Assembly (NCBI GenBank): GCA_963930655.1
Contig: OZ005621.1
Coordinates: 11,457,001 to 11,521,000 of the forward strand
Origin: Myrica gale
Taxonomy: Eukaryota > Streptophyta > Magnoliopsida > Fagales > Myricaceae
DNA: 64,000 nt
Reading direction: 5' to 3'
Shown here in pieces: positions 24,043 through 35,489 of this stretch (position 1 is the first letter of the stretch; every line of letters starts with the position of its first letter). Made by a program: the position numbers and the translations under genes. The notes under the pieces were generated by a model. That model ran no database searches. It worked only from the letters and a program-made list of their open reading frames with translations, and had not been told where the DNA came from.

Positions 24043-24237
24043 GATTCTTCCCATTTTCGAATTCAGTCAGCTCAAGACTTAATTCGGAAATGTTCTCGGG
24101 GTCATGAAAATGATGTTCATGCAATAATAAACTTATAGAAAGCAGTAACAACTTTAAACGGTAACTTGATACAGGGAATTAAATAAACTTGAATAAAATG
24201 GATTTCAAACACTCTAACGACACGCAACTAAACTTAT

Positions 24238-25111
24238 TTAATTAACATATGAATCTCCTCGTCCATGTTCGAGTATATTTTTGATGTTGATTAACTCCTT
24301 TGCGACTTGATGAGATGGACAGAGGAAAGTTCGGTTCAACTCCCATCTCTCATGTGTACGGAAATATTGCTGCTCGAGATGTTGCTCGTATCTCCTCTTC
24401 ATCACGTCCACGTAGTTATCCAGCGTGACCTCAGGTTCGTTTTCTCCAACGTCAGGAAGTAAGATGTAAGCCCACGTTGGAATTTGACATGGCAAGTTCT
24501 TCGCACATGCCGGTATCGAACTGAGGTCAGGAATATAATCTCCTTTCCAATTTTGGATCGTTGCCCATGTCTCTACCCTCTCCCTGACCTCAGCCATTCG
24601 CTCTATAGAAAGAGCTTGTAATTTTTCGTGAAACTTCATCACCTGTGGTCCCGTAGGACCAAACCGATGTGCATGAAAAAGGGAAAACAAGAACATGGAC
24701 TCGGGGTGACCTAATTCTGTGTTTTGAAGAAGTCGTCTTATGACATCTCGAGATATCGACCTCGATGCCAATTCGTGCGAGACCTTCTGATAAACTACAT
24801 GAGGATTTCCTTCGATGTACATTCGAGTGCAGAACTCGAACCAAGCTGATTTTGGCCTCATACTTGTGGACGGCTAGGGCTCGATGAACAGATCGAGTAG
24901 TTGCTATCTTGTACATAGGTCGCGAGATGACCTTAAGGTTCTTCCAGTCTTCGACTTTGTTTTCAGATACTCGAATCGAAATGTTTTGCAACATTTCTTC
25001 TGGCAATGACAACAGTAAGGCTGAAGCAAGAGCTAAGGGCATTTTTTGAGAAAGTGAGGAGTATTTGTTTGGATTTCTGGCGACTCGCTCCACTGGCTTT
25101 GTCCAAGTCAA
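24238..25111 (-). pseudogene. F-box-like gene fragment (At2g35280-like) inside the Tat element
   Basis: The minus strand reads SLPEEMLQNISIRVSENKVE, an F-box start, and further on MYIEGNPHVVYQKVSHELAS and GHPESMFLFSLFHAHRFGP, which resemble the repeat region of plant F-box proteins of the At2g35280 group (SCF ubiquitin-ligase adaptors). It is broken. It lies between the accessory gene and the 3' LTR, in the same direction as gag-pol. Likely a host gene piece taken up by the element; an alternative is that this element family always carries it. Confidence 0.55.
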
Positions 25112-25614
25112 GGGTTTTTGTCCTCCTTTAAATAACGCATAATTTTTCCGTTCGAAGATTACGCGAGGATCTCGGCTATAACATTATACTCCTCCCCACG
25201 TTATACTTTTTAAACAAACTTATCCCCATATTTTCGAGGCGTGGCCTTAGTAATGTTGTGCTCGAATTTTCGCGATGATTTCGTAATCAGTTTAATCTTG
25301 AGAAATAAGGATTTCTTCGACTTTTCAAAATACTCAAACTTTGTTAAAGATTAAACTAGGTATGTTTACAAAGTTTCTTAATGAAACATAAACCTAAGCC
25401 TCTCGAAGACTTCGATTCTTTCTAACTCTACTCGAGTGAACTCGAGTTCCTTGTTGATGTTGCAGACCTCGCAAAGGTACTGGTCGAAGGTCTGTCATTT
25501 CTGCCTCTCCGAATGCCATTGCCCCCATTCTGGCGTCGGATACGTGTATACCAGGAGCTTTGGGCAAGAAAGTGGCGGGGCATATTCATACTTGATGTCC
25601 CCCCATAGCTGGTG

Positions 25615-26052
25615 CTACCCCGACCATCTGTGGACGTAGTATCGGAGGGTCACCATTTCCTCCTGCCCGACTTCCTTCTTGAAGGCGAGGAGTGCCTTCC
25701 TCCTTTCAAGGTTCGGGTTCTTCCCTAATGCTGTTGCGGCCAATAGTCGTACATATTTGGTCGGTATGAAGCCAGAGGTCTCTGACTTACGAAGGTCTTC
25801 CATACCTTCGTCGAAGGTTGCCCCGTAGCAGATCTTGCCCAAGCCTATTACAAACTGGACTTGCGGGTTTCCGACTCCATAGCACTTGTTTAGGAGCCTG
25901 TGGTTGTCTTCAATGGGCACTGTCCACAACAGTCCCTTGCAATACTTTAGGTTTTTTATAACCTCTTGGTCCAACACCATTTCCTTCATGGTTCTCGATG
26001 TTCTTCCAATGTCAAGCCATAATTCGTAGTCGTTGGCGGTGGCTTTCTTCAC
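25615..26052 (-). pseudogene. Second F-box-family-like fragment
   Basis: One open stretch of 145 codons reads NLKYCKGLLWTVPIEDNHRL, LLNKCYGVGNPQVQFVIGLG and KYVRLLAATALGKNPNLERR. The G-N-P-x-V-x-F-V-x-G-L pattern is typical of the C-terminal half of At2g35280-like F-box proteins, but no F-box motif is present here. It is in the same direction as, and upstream of, the fragment at 24238-25111, suggesting duplicated or split captured sequence. Confidence 0.5.
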
Positions 26053-26639
26053 AACCTCGATTTGTAGTTAGAGGGGGAGTTTGTTAAATAACATGAAAGC
26101 CATTGACGATTCTGGTCGTGGGGATGATGGTTTAGGAGGCTCAGGGTTTTCAAGGTGCATGATTCTGAGGAAGGAGGTGATATTTATAGTTGAGTGTCTC
26201 TTCGAGGGATTCCGTTCGAATTCCAGACCTTTCGCATTTTTTAGGCGAGTCGTTTTGAACCCTGGCGGTTGTACATTCCCTATAAAACACTCTGTGTTTC
26301 TCGATGTTGACCAGATACGCTTACTGTTTTAATGATTCTCGCAACACGCGATCAAAGTCGGGTTCAGTTTATCAACTTAATAGAGCGTGACACGTCATTT
26401 ATCCAAATCTTTAATCCCACGGAAAGCAATCCTAGGTCTGAGCAGTGCTGAACACTCCTTACCGTAGCCCTTAAATATCTCGTCAGGCTAGGATTTGCTC
26501 TTGCATCTTTACTCACAGACCTCCTTCTTATTTCTCCTTCTTTCCTTGGTTTATTCTTTCCTTCTTCCTTATCCCGTCGACGTCATTACCAAAGTTTGAC
26601 ATTGAGATGGTTAAGAACAGCCCCCGAAAAAATCTAAAG

Positions 26640-29174
26640 ACCACCGCGGTTTTTTAAGATGACGAGATCGCGGGAGAGACCAACGCTCCTCAGAAGCGTT
26701 TTATTAGGTCGATGGCGAGTTGAGAGCCATCCACCATAACAAAGAACGCTATCGAGAAATTTCGTGAGTCAAAATAATTCCCCCCTTCGGTCACTGCCCG
26801 TATTCCCAGTATAAACGAGAAACCAAACTCGGATCGGTACCATGGTCGAGAGATAGGCGTCTTCGCCAAGAGCTTTTATTACGGGCTCAGGTTTCCCATT
26901 CCCAAGCCCATAAAAAGGATCCTTCAGACATTGAGGATCTCACCTACTCAGCTCATCACCAATGCTTGGGCGGTTTTATTTTCGAGTGTCATTCTGTGGC
27001 TACAGGAGCACAAAGTAAATATCGAGCCTTACGAGTTTCTCGCTTTCTATGGTGTATGCAAGGTGGGTCCTGACATGTGGACTCTTAGTCCCCGCATCAA
27101 GGAAAAAGGGGCCATGAGGAAGCTGAACTTCGCTCTTATCACGGGTCTCTCGAAAAGTAATAGTGGGTGGCATATGGAGTATTTCTTCCTTTCTGGACTT
27201 CATGTGGAGTTCGCCATCTACGACGACGACATCCCACTGCAAATGGAGTTCGGGCACCAGGCCGCGAGCTTGATAGGGCCTACAGTCGACAACAATCCTG
27301 ATCCAAGCCAAAAGGAGAGGATTCGGCACATTCTACGTTAGAAGAAGTCCCATAACTGGGCTCTTTTCATTGATGACGTAGTTATCGAAAGGCGTTTTGG
27401 GCAACATGCAGAGCTTGCCCTAGAGAGGGTTGAGAAGATGCCTCCGGGGATCACGAACGAGAGAGGTATGGCGGAGCCGCACTGGGACGAACCGGCTCCT
27501 AAACGTCCAAGGACTAAGAGCCTTTCGGCTCCGAAGAAGAGGATGAGGGTGGTTAGGACGAATGTTATCGATCTCGGGGATGGGGAGACCACCCGATGGA
27601 CGGAGAGTGGAAGCGAGGAAGTATCTATGTTGGAAGATCTCGACAATGTTACCGCGTCCAGCCGATGGACAGAGAGTGTGAGCGAGGAACTATCCATGTT
27701 GGAAGATCTTGCCGATGTCACTGCGTCCACCCGTGAAGCCCTTGAAGGTAACCTATATCCTTAACATTTTCTATATTACTTGGTAGCTAGGTCGCCCTTA
27801 ACGATTTGCCCATTTTGTTTATTGGCAATGTTAGATGCAGCGGCTAAGCTAATATCAAGGGCGAAAAAGATGGAGAGGGAGAGAAAGAGAAAAGAGGAAC
27901 ACGACCTTCCGAGGCTAAAGGTTACGTCCTCTGCAGTGGAGACCGTTAGTGGAGCATTGGCTACAGCGTCATCCATCCCCATGGCCGATGTTTTGTCGAA
28001 TTTGACAAGTCAGAATCGGGCGGCGATGGAGAAGGTTTTCGACCTTCGAGCCACCGATGCCTTCACAAGCGCGGCTGAAACCCAAGGCGAAGCCAAGGAA
28101 GTGATCGAGGTCGAAGATGAGAATGAGGGCGAGACTGAGGTTTTAAGGGAGGAGGACGACCTTGAGGCCGAAGACAAGGAGTTCAAGTACGTCGATCCTA
28201 TACACGCGATTGAGGTCATCGACTCCTCAGAGACAAACTGGGGGTAATGGGGACGCGGAGGCTACCACAGGTGGCGCAGAAAAAGTTGCCCGTCCTGAGA
28301 CTTCAGGCGCAGAAGTAAGGGAAGCTTCTCTGACCGAAGATGTCTCTACTGCCACAGCCAGAGAGCTTCAGCAGGTGAAATCGTCGTTCCCACCGAACCC
28401 TCCGTTGTCGCCCCTACCTCTATTGCGAGTCTCCCCCGGCAGTCGAGACACCTGCCCTTATTGAGGAAAATCTTGAGGTCGAGGCTGAGCTGGCTGTAGG
28501 TATTGCTGTTCTGATGACAACGCCTGACTCGAGGGTGAACGCGGCGGTATCCAACCAGTGTGAACTCGCTGTGGAGGCACCTGGGGTCGCGGTGGCTACT
28601 TCGGCGTCTATCGAGTCACTTACGCCAAAGCCTGTACAACCTCCAGACCTCGAGGATGGCGACGACCTGCCAAGGGGATCATGCATCCCCATCAGCTTGG
28701 TTGAGTTGACAGTGAATTTGCCGGCCCCGGGTCCCTTGGAAGCTGGTGTCTTTATACTTACTGGACAAATCCGAGAGGTACGACCTTCTAACCTTACTCC
28801 TGCTTTTGGATTAACCCTGATTCTTAACACAAGTTTCTCGTTGCATGCAGGTCGTCGACAAAATCGACTTGGTGGTGCAAGATACATATAAAGCAAAAAT
28901 AGAGAAAGCGGAAAAAGATTTTGCTGTTATGAACAGAGAACTGAAAAGGGCTCAAGCGAAGTCAGAGCGGCTAACCCGAGAAAATGCGGAGCTTAACGAC
29001 CTGTTGAGTGGCTCCAATCAGAAGATCACCGAGTTGATGAAGAAGTCTGCAGAGCACCTACTGCAAGTGTCTGAGATGGAGACACTGAGGCAGAGGGTTG
29101 TGAACATGCTGGCCTCCGAGGCTACCTTAAAGGAGGAGGTGGCCGAACTTCACCATCGACTCGGTCATGATTGA
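26640..29174 (+). mobile_element. Antisense accessory gene of the Tat element (PF04195-like)
   Basis: Fossil. The plus strand at 26931-27341 reads ISPTQLITNAWAVLFSSVIL and VNIEPYEFLAFYGVCKVGPD, the pattern of the 'putative gypsy type transposon' domain PF04195. Charged, Glu/Lys-rich and Ser-rich stretches follow (27438-28464), then a coiled coil (about 28860-29170, KAEKDFAVMNRELKRAQAKS). Short GT-AG intron-like gaps separate parts, as known for such accessory genes. It runs opposite to gag-pol. The function of these genes is not established. Broken. Confidence 0.7.
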
Positions 29175-29429
29175 CATCGGGCAGGAATGTTGTCGGGTCG
29201 CCCTTAGAGAGTTGTCCTCTTTCTTCGTACATTCAGCTGTAGTTTCAGACTAGGTGTATTTTTGCTTCTGCCGTGCTGTCTTATATAGACCTTGGTGTGT
29301 ACATATAACGGATCATCCTTTGCATTTACACCATATCCATGCTGATTAATTCGCATGCTTTGTATGACTTTGCTTCCACAAAATATTTCCTGAACTGTGT
29401 TGGCGGGGTTCTGGGCTCATATGCTTTTA

Positions 29430-30300
29430 CGAATTCGTTTCCCACGAAATATTATAAGTCATGCAGACAAATCGTACATAGCCTTATTTTTCTCGAAGTC
29501 ACGCAGACCGAGTCGTGCGTTTTCTCGAATTCGTCTTCTGGGAAATGAAATAAGTTACGCAGACAGAGTCGTTGTAGGCTTATTTTTCTCGAGGTCGCAC
29601 AGATCGAGTCGTGCGCTTTTCTTGAATTCGTCTTCCGGGAATTGAAATAAGTTATGCAGACGGAGTCGTGCGTAGGCTTACTTTTCTCGAGGTCGCGCAG
29701 ACGGAGTCGTGCGTAGGCTTATTTTTCTCGAGGTCGCGCAAACCGAGTCGTGCGTTTTCTCGAATTCGACTTCCGGGAAATAAAATAACTTACGCAGACG
29801 GAGTCGTGCTTAGGCTTATTTTTCTCGAGGTCGCGCAGACCGAGTTGTGAGCTTTCTCTAATTCGTTTGCAGCGAGATACTTGACGAAGCGGGGAGCCAA
29901 TCTCGCATAGGTCATTTTTTCTGCTGACTCGTTGCGACGCGTAGATCGACATGGAGATGTCGTCCGTTCCATCGGCTTTGCGACGCGTAGATAGGCATGG
30001 TGGGAAGCGATCCTTTACGCATGTCATCCGTCTCATCGACTTTGAGTACGACGCATAGATCGACATGGCATAGCTAGCCAATGTCGTCCGTTTCATCGGT
30101 TTTATGCAACGCGTAGCAGAATAAGATGGAAAGTGATTCCATGCATATCAGCCGTTTCATTAACTTTCATTACGACACGTAGATTACGACGGTGAGTGGC
30201 TAACGTCACGCACGCAATCCGTTTCATCGACTTCGCGACGCATAAATGAACAAAGCGAGAATCAACTGCCAATACGATATCTGGTAAGGCAAGACTTTAA
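29430..30300. repeat. Two tandem-repeat arrays of the Tat element
   Basis: Array 1 (about 29430-29870): five copies of CTTATTTTTCTCGAGGTCGC followed by GCAGACCGAGTCGTGCG, spaced about 95-99 bp with one 41-bp spacing, so a higher-order unit made of subunits. Array 2 (about 29930-30300): variants of GCGACGCGTAGATCGACATGG with CCGTTTCATCGACTTTG, spaced roughly 45-70 bp. Repeats at this place are a known Tat feature and a source of plant satellites. Confidence 0.8.
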
Positions 30301-30457
30301 TGATTCCACAGAGTCATTCGTTTCGTCGACTTTGATGAAGCTAAGGTCACGGAGACTTCAAAAACTGAACTTCATTGAACATCAAACATTGCAAAGTGCA
30401 AGGAAATGTATGGATAAAGCAATAACTTAAGTATATGCATTACTAACTTTAAAATGT

Positions 30458-31780
30458 TTAAACATAGAACCTGCGCAGGTGCTCCGCATTCCATGGGTGA
30501 CGGAGCTTCTCGCCATGCATATCTTCGAGGTAGTAGGTTAAAGGTCTTTTGAAACTTAGGATGCGATATGGCCCCTCCCAATTGGCATATAGCTTTCCCT
30601 CCCGGGGGTCACGCATACCAGGGAAGATCCTCTTAAGCACGAGGTCCCCGACCTCGAATGCTCATTTTACCACACGTGCGTTGTAGTATTTCGTGATCTG
30701 CCTTTTGTATGCTCTCATCCTTTCTTCGGCAACATCCCTCGTTTCCTCCAGTAGGTCTAGGTTGATCCTTAGGTCTTTCGCATTGTCTTTGATGGAGATC
30801 TCGGCAATGCGATGGTTGGGAACGACGATTTCTGCTGGGATAACGACTTCCGTCCCGTAGGTAAGCAAGAAAGATGTCTCACCTGTACGGGTCCTGATAG
30901 TTGTTCTGTACACCCATAAGATATTGGGGAGCTCCTCGTCCCACGAGCCTTTCTTCTCCTCGAGCTTGGTTTTCAGGATCTTCAAGAGTGATCGATTGGT
31001 GACCTCTACTTGTTTCGTTTGCCTGAGGGTGGTATGGGGACGAGAAATGAAGGTCGATCTCCAGCTCTTGGCAGAACTCCTTAAACTTCGAGTTGTTGAA
31101 CTGAGTCCCGTTATCCATAATCAGTGTCCTCGGAATCCCAAACCTGCATATGATTGACATCTAAACAAAGTCTCTGACATTACTCTCGGTAATCTTGGCT
31201 AGTGGTTGAGCTTCCACCCACTTAGTGAAGTAATCAATGGCCACGCGGAGGAACTTCCTTTGATGGTGGGACTGAGGGAATGGTCCTAAGATGTCCATTC
31301 CCCACAGGGCGAACGGGCATGGAGAGGTTACGGAGGACATATCAGTGTGAGGGAGGTGGATCAGACTGGCGAATTTTTGGCACTTGCCGCATTTCTTCAC
31401 CCAATTGGTGGCATCTTTATGTATGGTGGGCCAGTAATGTCCTGCCAGCAGGACTTTCTTTGCAAGAGACTTCGCACCGGAATGATTCCCACATACTCAT
31501 TCATGGACTTCGGCCAGAACCCGTTTAGCCTCCTCGTTATCAAGACACCTGAGCAAAGGGATTGTGAATCCCCGGTGGTAGAGGACGTTGTTAACCAGAC
31601 AATATCGTGCTGACCGAATTTAAACCCTTTTGGCCTCGAGAGGGTTGGTAGGGAGATCTCGATCCCTGAGATATTTGATTATGGGACTGGTTATTCAGAA
31701 TTGTACTTGGGCCAGCTCCTTTGCTTCTTGTTGAAACCATCTCCCTTTAATTTGTTTTGAGAACAGTCGTTCCCACAGAC
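30458..31780 (-). mobile_element. Integrase and flanking pol/gag remains of the Tat element
   Basis: Fossil. The minus strand reads KCGKCQKFASLIHLPHTDMS, GMDILGPFPQ and DYFTKWVEAQPLAKITESNV (zinc and core regions), FGIPRTLIMDNGTQFNNSKF, FSSPYHPQANE, GETSFLLTYGTEVVIPAEIV and the C-terminal WEGPYRILSFKRP. Next to the primer site there is a short gag start (MVSTRSKGAG). Broken. Confidence 0.8.
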
Positions 31781-31789
31781 GGCGCCAAC

Positions 31790-32522
31790 TGAAAGATCAA
31801 CGAGATGATGGTTCCTTTGTGCTCGTGCCAACAAATCCCGACGTCCTTGAACCCGACCTCCTCAACTGCAAAACAGACGAATATCAAGGCGATCCTTCCA
31901 AGAAGGAAAGACCCTCCGATGCTTAAGTCAGTATCCGATAGCGTGAGGCTCAGAAATTAAACAGTTAAACTGTATGTAACTTGTATATCACTGAAAAGAT
32001 CCCCCGCCTTTACATATTCCCCGGGTATTTATTGTTTTGCCTGGGGGATCATGTCCTTATCCCCTCGAGGTCGTGCCCCACTATCTGGTCGTGGAGTGAA
32101 GTGTAGTGGGTGGATATCCCGTTAACTGCCACGGTTATTCCTTCGAGGTCGTGCCCCATTATCTGGTCGTGGAGTGAAGTATAGTGGGCGGATATCCTGT
32201 TTACTGTCACGGTTTTAACAAGATGATGCTCAACGACTAACCCACTTGACCTCGATATCGGGCGCGCTTTATTGATAACACGAAAACCTCGATTTCACGA
32301 CATCGGTCGTGTCGAAGATTTCGGATTTATACCGAGTCTTCAACTGATTCACCAATGACTCCGATAATCTTTCCTCAATCGACTCCTTCTCATGGGCTCG
32401 AATTACTTTCAATGACCAATCTATTTAACATTTTGAGGTCTGCCCAAACCCCACTGGGCTACCTTGGGCCTATTGGGTCTACTGGGCCTTAACTCAATTC
32501 TAGTCATTTTTATGACTCATCA
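31790..32522 (-). repeat. 5' LTR of the Tat-type element
   Basis: 733 bp; plus-strand start TGAAAGATCA, end ATGACTCATCA. It contains an internal duplication of about 80 bp (around CGAGGTCGTGCCCCA, near 32065-32215) that the other LTR lacks. Confidence 0.9.
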
Positions 32523-32527
32523 GAACC

Positions 32528-33119
32528 AATTAACTAGTTTCAACCCCAGCCATTTATAAGTACCTAGGGCAGTAAGCAGACAGACTTTTATCCTGTAGGA
32601 AGAAATTTTAAATTTGTTTTTAATTCCTGAGCCTGCGTAGGAGAATTGATGCATATTGCATGACATAATTAATTAATCTGGCACAAACTACCCACGTACG
32701 AGACAATCTCATACACGTATACAAACATTTAGGCAAATGGATGATCAAATAATAATAAAAAAAACATCATCTGTTGTTAATTTCAATATTTCAACTGATT
32801 ATATATATACCAGCTGCCCACTAAATTGGACAAACAGATCCCAGAGGGACAGAAACAAGAAAGCAATCCAAAACCAGAAATCCGATGCTTCTTGGAATTT
32901 ATTATATTTAAAATGAAGGTACAATAATACTAATGCAGACACCTTCAAACAAGAACAATGGAATAAACAGAAAAAGAAACAACACAAACTCCCAAGCATA
33001 AAGCATAAGAAAAGTTGGACATATATAGTACAAATACATTTATATGGATTGAGAAGAAATAAAAGCTTCGCCGGCTTGTGCACGCATTGATTGTCAAGCA
33101 AAACTTGAGAGCAGGCTAG
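32528..33119. other. 3' flank of the GRAS gene
   Basis: AT-rich, no gene. The minus strand has an AATAAA at about 32898-32903, roughly 220 bases after the GRAS stop, a plausible polyadenylation signal. Confidence 0.4.
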
Positions 33120-34463
33120 CTAGCAATGGTCCTTTGAACATGTATCAGTATATGGTTTCCACGCTGAAGCCCAAATGACAGGTTCCTCCTTCCATGTCAA
33201 GTAAATTCCTGTTTCATCTCCTTGGGGTAGTCCAAGCGTCCACCGGCCAGCTCTGTACCTCTTTAGCAGCGCCTTAACGTCGTCCAGAACATCATCACTA
33301 AACCTGGCTGGCGAAAATGCCTCCTTGAGCTTCTCAGACCATTGGCTCCCTCTCTCCCTACTCTCACATTCTCCTTGATCACCATTTTCATAATCACAAG
33401 CCAAAACCCTTATTATGCTTCTCAAGCACTCCCTCTCCAACTTCAATCTGTCATCACTAGTTGGGACAAAGCTCTCCTCTAGCATCTCAAAGTACAACGT
33501 ATAGAACCTGAGGCACTCTTCAAAGAACTTAACAAAGTCATGGTTATCTCTTGAGCTTGAAAAGTCAGCTTGTTCCTCGACAACGGTCACCACTCGAGGT
33601 CTTAGTGATTGGAGCATTCGAATGACAGCGCTCCTCTCCTCCACCTCTACTCTTCGCAAGGCCCCCATACAATTCACTGCAATAGACTCATCCTCTTTAA
33701 TACCTAGTCCCTCCTTTGTAAGCTCTCCCAAATGATTTAGTCCGCTTATCACATTGAACTCAAAGGGTACTCCCATTAACCTTGCAAACTTTGCCATTCT
33801 TTGGCCTACTTCCTTCATGACCGATTTCACTGTGCTTGCCGTTACCACAACAGTGAGCTTTAGATGAGGGGTTTCTTCATTCCTTGTCGCCAAAGCTTCT
33901 AGCAAAGTAGGCCATTGGGTGCAAAGGGTGTTGCTCATATCAATTATGTGAAGTTTGCTTTCCGCTTCCAAGGCCTCCAATATAGCACCGTTTGAAGCGA
34001 CATGACCAAACGTCATCCATGGGCTTACCTCCTGGAACTTCAGTATTAATTTCCGAGCTGAATCGAACGACTGGCTCTTTTCAGCTACTGAAGTTAAGGT
34101 TTTGTAGCATCGCTGGCCGGATTCCGTGGCCTTACAAAACAGAGCCTGCAAGAAATATGATGCTAATTTCTGATCACAATCTCCATAAGGTGAAGCAAAC
34201 TCGTTTAACACCCACAGAAGGCGGTGGATTTCTGCAGAGTCCTTTTCAGATATCGCTCTTGCGCACGCCTTTAGAAGACTTGAAGCCCATTTACCTGATG
34301 CGCTAAGCAGCTCATTGGAGTCGGTTGATCGGCTTTTTGACGTGTGGCTATTCTGGAGCTGATTGTTGCTTTGCATGTCTGTCGCTGCCTGATCATCGTT
34401 CTGTAGCTTGTTGGCGTACTGGAAGAACGGTGTTTCTTTCGGAATGAAAAGAGTTGTGTCCAT
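33120..34463 (-). CDS. GRAS transcription regulator, SHORT-ROOT-like
   Basis: Intact 447-residue single-exon gene. After a variable N-terminus (1-55) the whole GRAS domain is present: first leucine-rich region from [13 protein letters not shown] (59-71); [11 protein letters not shown] (100-110); the VHIID-type core [20 protein letters not shown] (171-190); second leucine-rich region about 200-260; PFYRE region about 260-345; and SAW ending WASAWKP (431-437), plus ten extra residues. The [35 protein letters not shown] and [16 protein letters not shown] blocks are those of the SHR clade. SHR proteins are nuclear regulators, some moving between cells, that partner SCARECROW and IDD proteins in root radial patterning and bundle-sheath or wood cell fate. 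This shorter form resembles the SHR2-type paralogues of trees more than Arabidopsis SHR, which has a longer N-terminus. The ATG is the first in frame and a TATATAAAA lies about 115 bases upstream. The exact paralogue is unproven. Confidence 0.93.
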   Translation of the reverse strand: MDTTLFIPKETPFFQYANKLQNDDQAATDMQSNNQLQNSHTSKSRSTDSNELLSASGKWASSLLKACARAISEKDSAEIHRLLWVLNEFASPYGDCDQKLASYFLQALFCKATESGQRCYKTLTSVAEKSQSFDSARKLILKFQEVSPWMTFGHVASNGAILEALEAESKLHIIDMSNTLCTQWPTLLEALATRNEETPHLKLTVVVTASTVKSVMKEVGQRMAKFARLMGVPFEFNVISGLNHLGELTKEGLGIKEDESIAVNCMGALRRVEVEERSAVIRMLQSLRPRVVTVVEEQADFSSSRDNHDFVKFFEECLRFYTLYFEMLEESFVPTSDDRLKLERECLRSIIRVLACDYENGDQGECESRERGSQWSEKLKEAFSPARFSDDVLDDVKALLKRYRAGRWTLGLPQGDETGIYLTWKEEPVIWASAWKPYTDTCSKDHC

Positions 34464-34577
34464 TTGCTATGGAGCCCCTTCGACTCGAAGGCACAAAATG
34501 CAACCCCTCTAACTTCATTTATAAATTCAGAAAAGGCCGTGTACAAGCCCTGTGATATAGAAAGCGGCCGTGTATGA

Positions 34578-34590
34578 GTTTTATATATTA
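34578..34590 (-). promoter_or_regulatory. Likely TATA box of the GRAS gene
   Basis: The minus strand reads TAATATATAAAAC about 115 bases upstream of the GRAS start codon. The spacing fits a short 5' leader. Confidence 0.5.
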
Positions 34591-35489
34591 ATAGATGTCG
34601 TATTCACTCTGATTTATTAATGGCTTTCAGTGATTTTGGATATGATCTGACGACTTAATTATAATTTAAATCAGGAGATGATTGTATACAGAAGCAAATG
34701 CTGGCAGCTCAAAGTTTTCACGCATAGAGAGTGTTTTACAGTTTGAACAAAGTATACAGATGGTTAGGCATAGTACAAAGATTGCGACAACTGAGGAATT
34801 GTAGGTTAAGAAGTACTGTCATGGTTTAGTAGTACTGCAACCTCGGCCTCTCCCACTAGATCCTGCGAAATGTCTTCCCACGTGGGGGCTCTTAAAAACT
34901 GGTAGAAAGAAGAGAGGAACTATTTAGGTTAATTGATCAAGCAATATACTACTTAAGCGGGTCAAGCTTGGAGCTTAATTACTAATCGATCAGATCGATT
35001 CTATATATACTAGCTAGTAGCTACCATCGAATTGCCTGGTGCACCCAACAATAGACAAATATGAAATATTGTAGGAGGTTTCCTCAAAGAATAACAAGTT
35101 CCTACATAGGAGAAAAAATATGTATGTGCATGATTCAACGGAGCACCTAATTCTCAAGCTAAAGAGGAAACAACGAATTAAAACATGTTAATTTCCTCCG
35201 CTGAATCAAACAACGAGATAGTTCTTTGACATAGACAGATATTGGGAACTTTGCGTGCTTTTAGATTATATATACCTAAACTAACTTTTTCCTTTCTTAC
35301 TATTCTTAATTAAATTTGTCGATTGTCATTAATCTTTTTGTCATCACTTATTTATAAATTATGAAATTGTTTATACTATTGATCATCTTCAAACTGTAGG
35401 ATCCCCATTTACTGTTTGCACCTTATACTATACAAACTATTGCCAATCATCAATTGTTGTCACTGCAATATTATATATATTGCATAGTT
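34591..35489. other. Upstream region of the GRAS gene
   Basis: AT-rich, no gene and no recognised repeat. It probably holds the remaining promoter before retroelement sequence begins at about 35490. Confidence 0.4.

Larger units (their letters stand above)
23357..32522 (-). mobile_element. Tat-type Ty3/gypsy retroelement with antisense accessory gene
   Basis: Fossil. LTRs at 23357-24042 and 31790-32522, perfect 5-bp target duplication GAACC (23352-23356 and 32523-32527). Orientation is minus: the primer site GTTGGCGCC(GTCTGTGGGAA) lies at 31781-31789 against the right-hand LTR. Integrase is at about 30458-31600, a tandem-repeat zone at 29430-30300, an accessory gene on the opposite strand at 26640-29174, and F-box-like fragments at 24238-26052. 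An antisense accessory gene and tandem repeats between pol and the 3' LTR are typical of the Tat lineage (Retand, Grande, RIRE2). Broken, with several breaks and an incomplete pol. The LTRs are similar over long stretches apart from two length differences, so it is younger than the chromovirus at 6989-19562. Confidence 0.9.
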
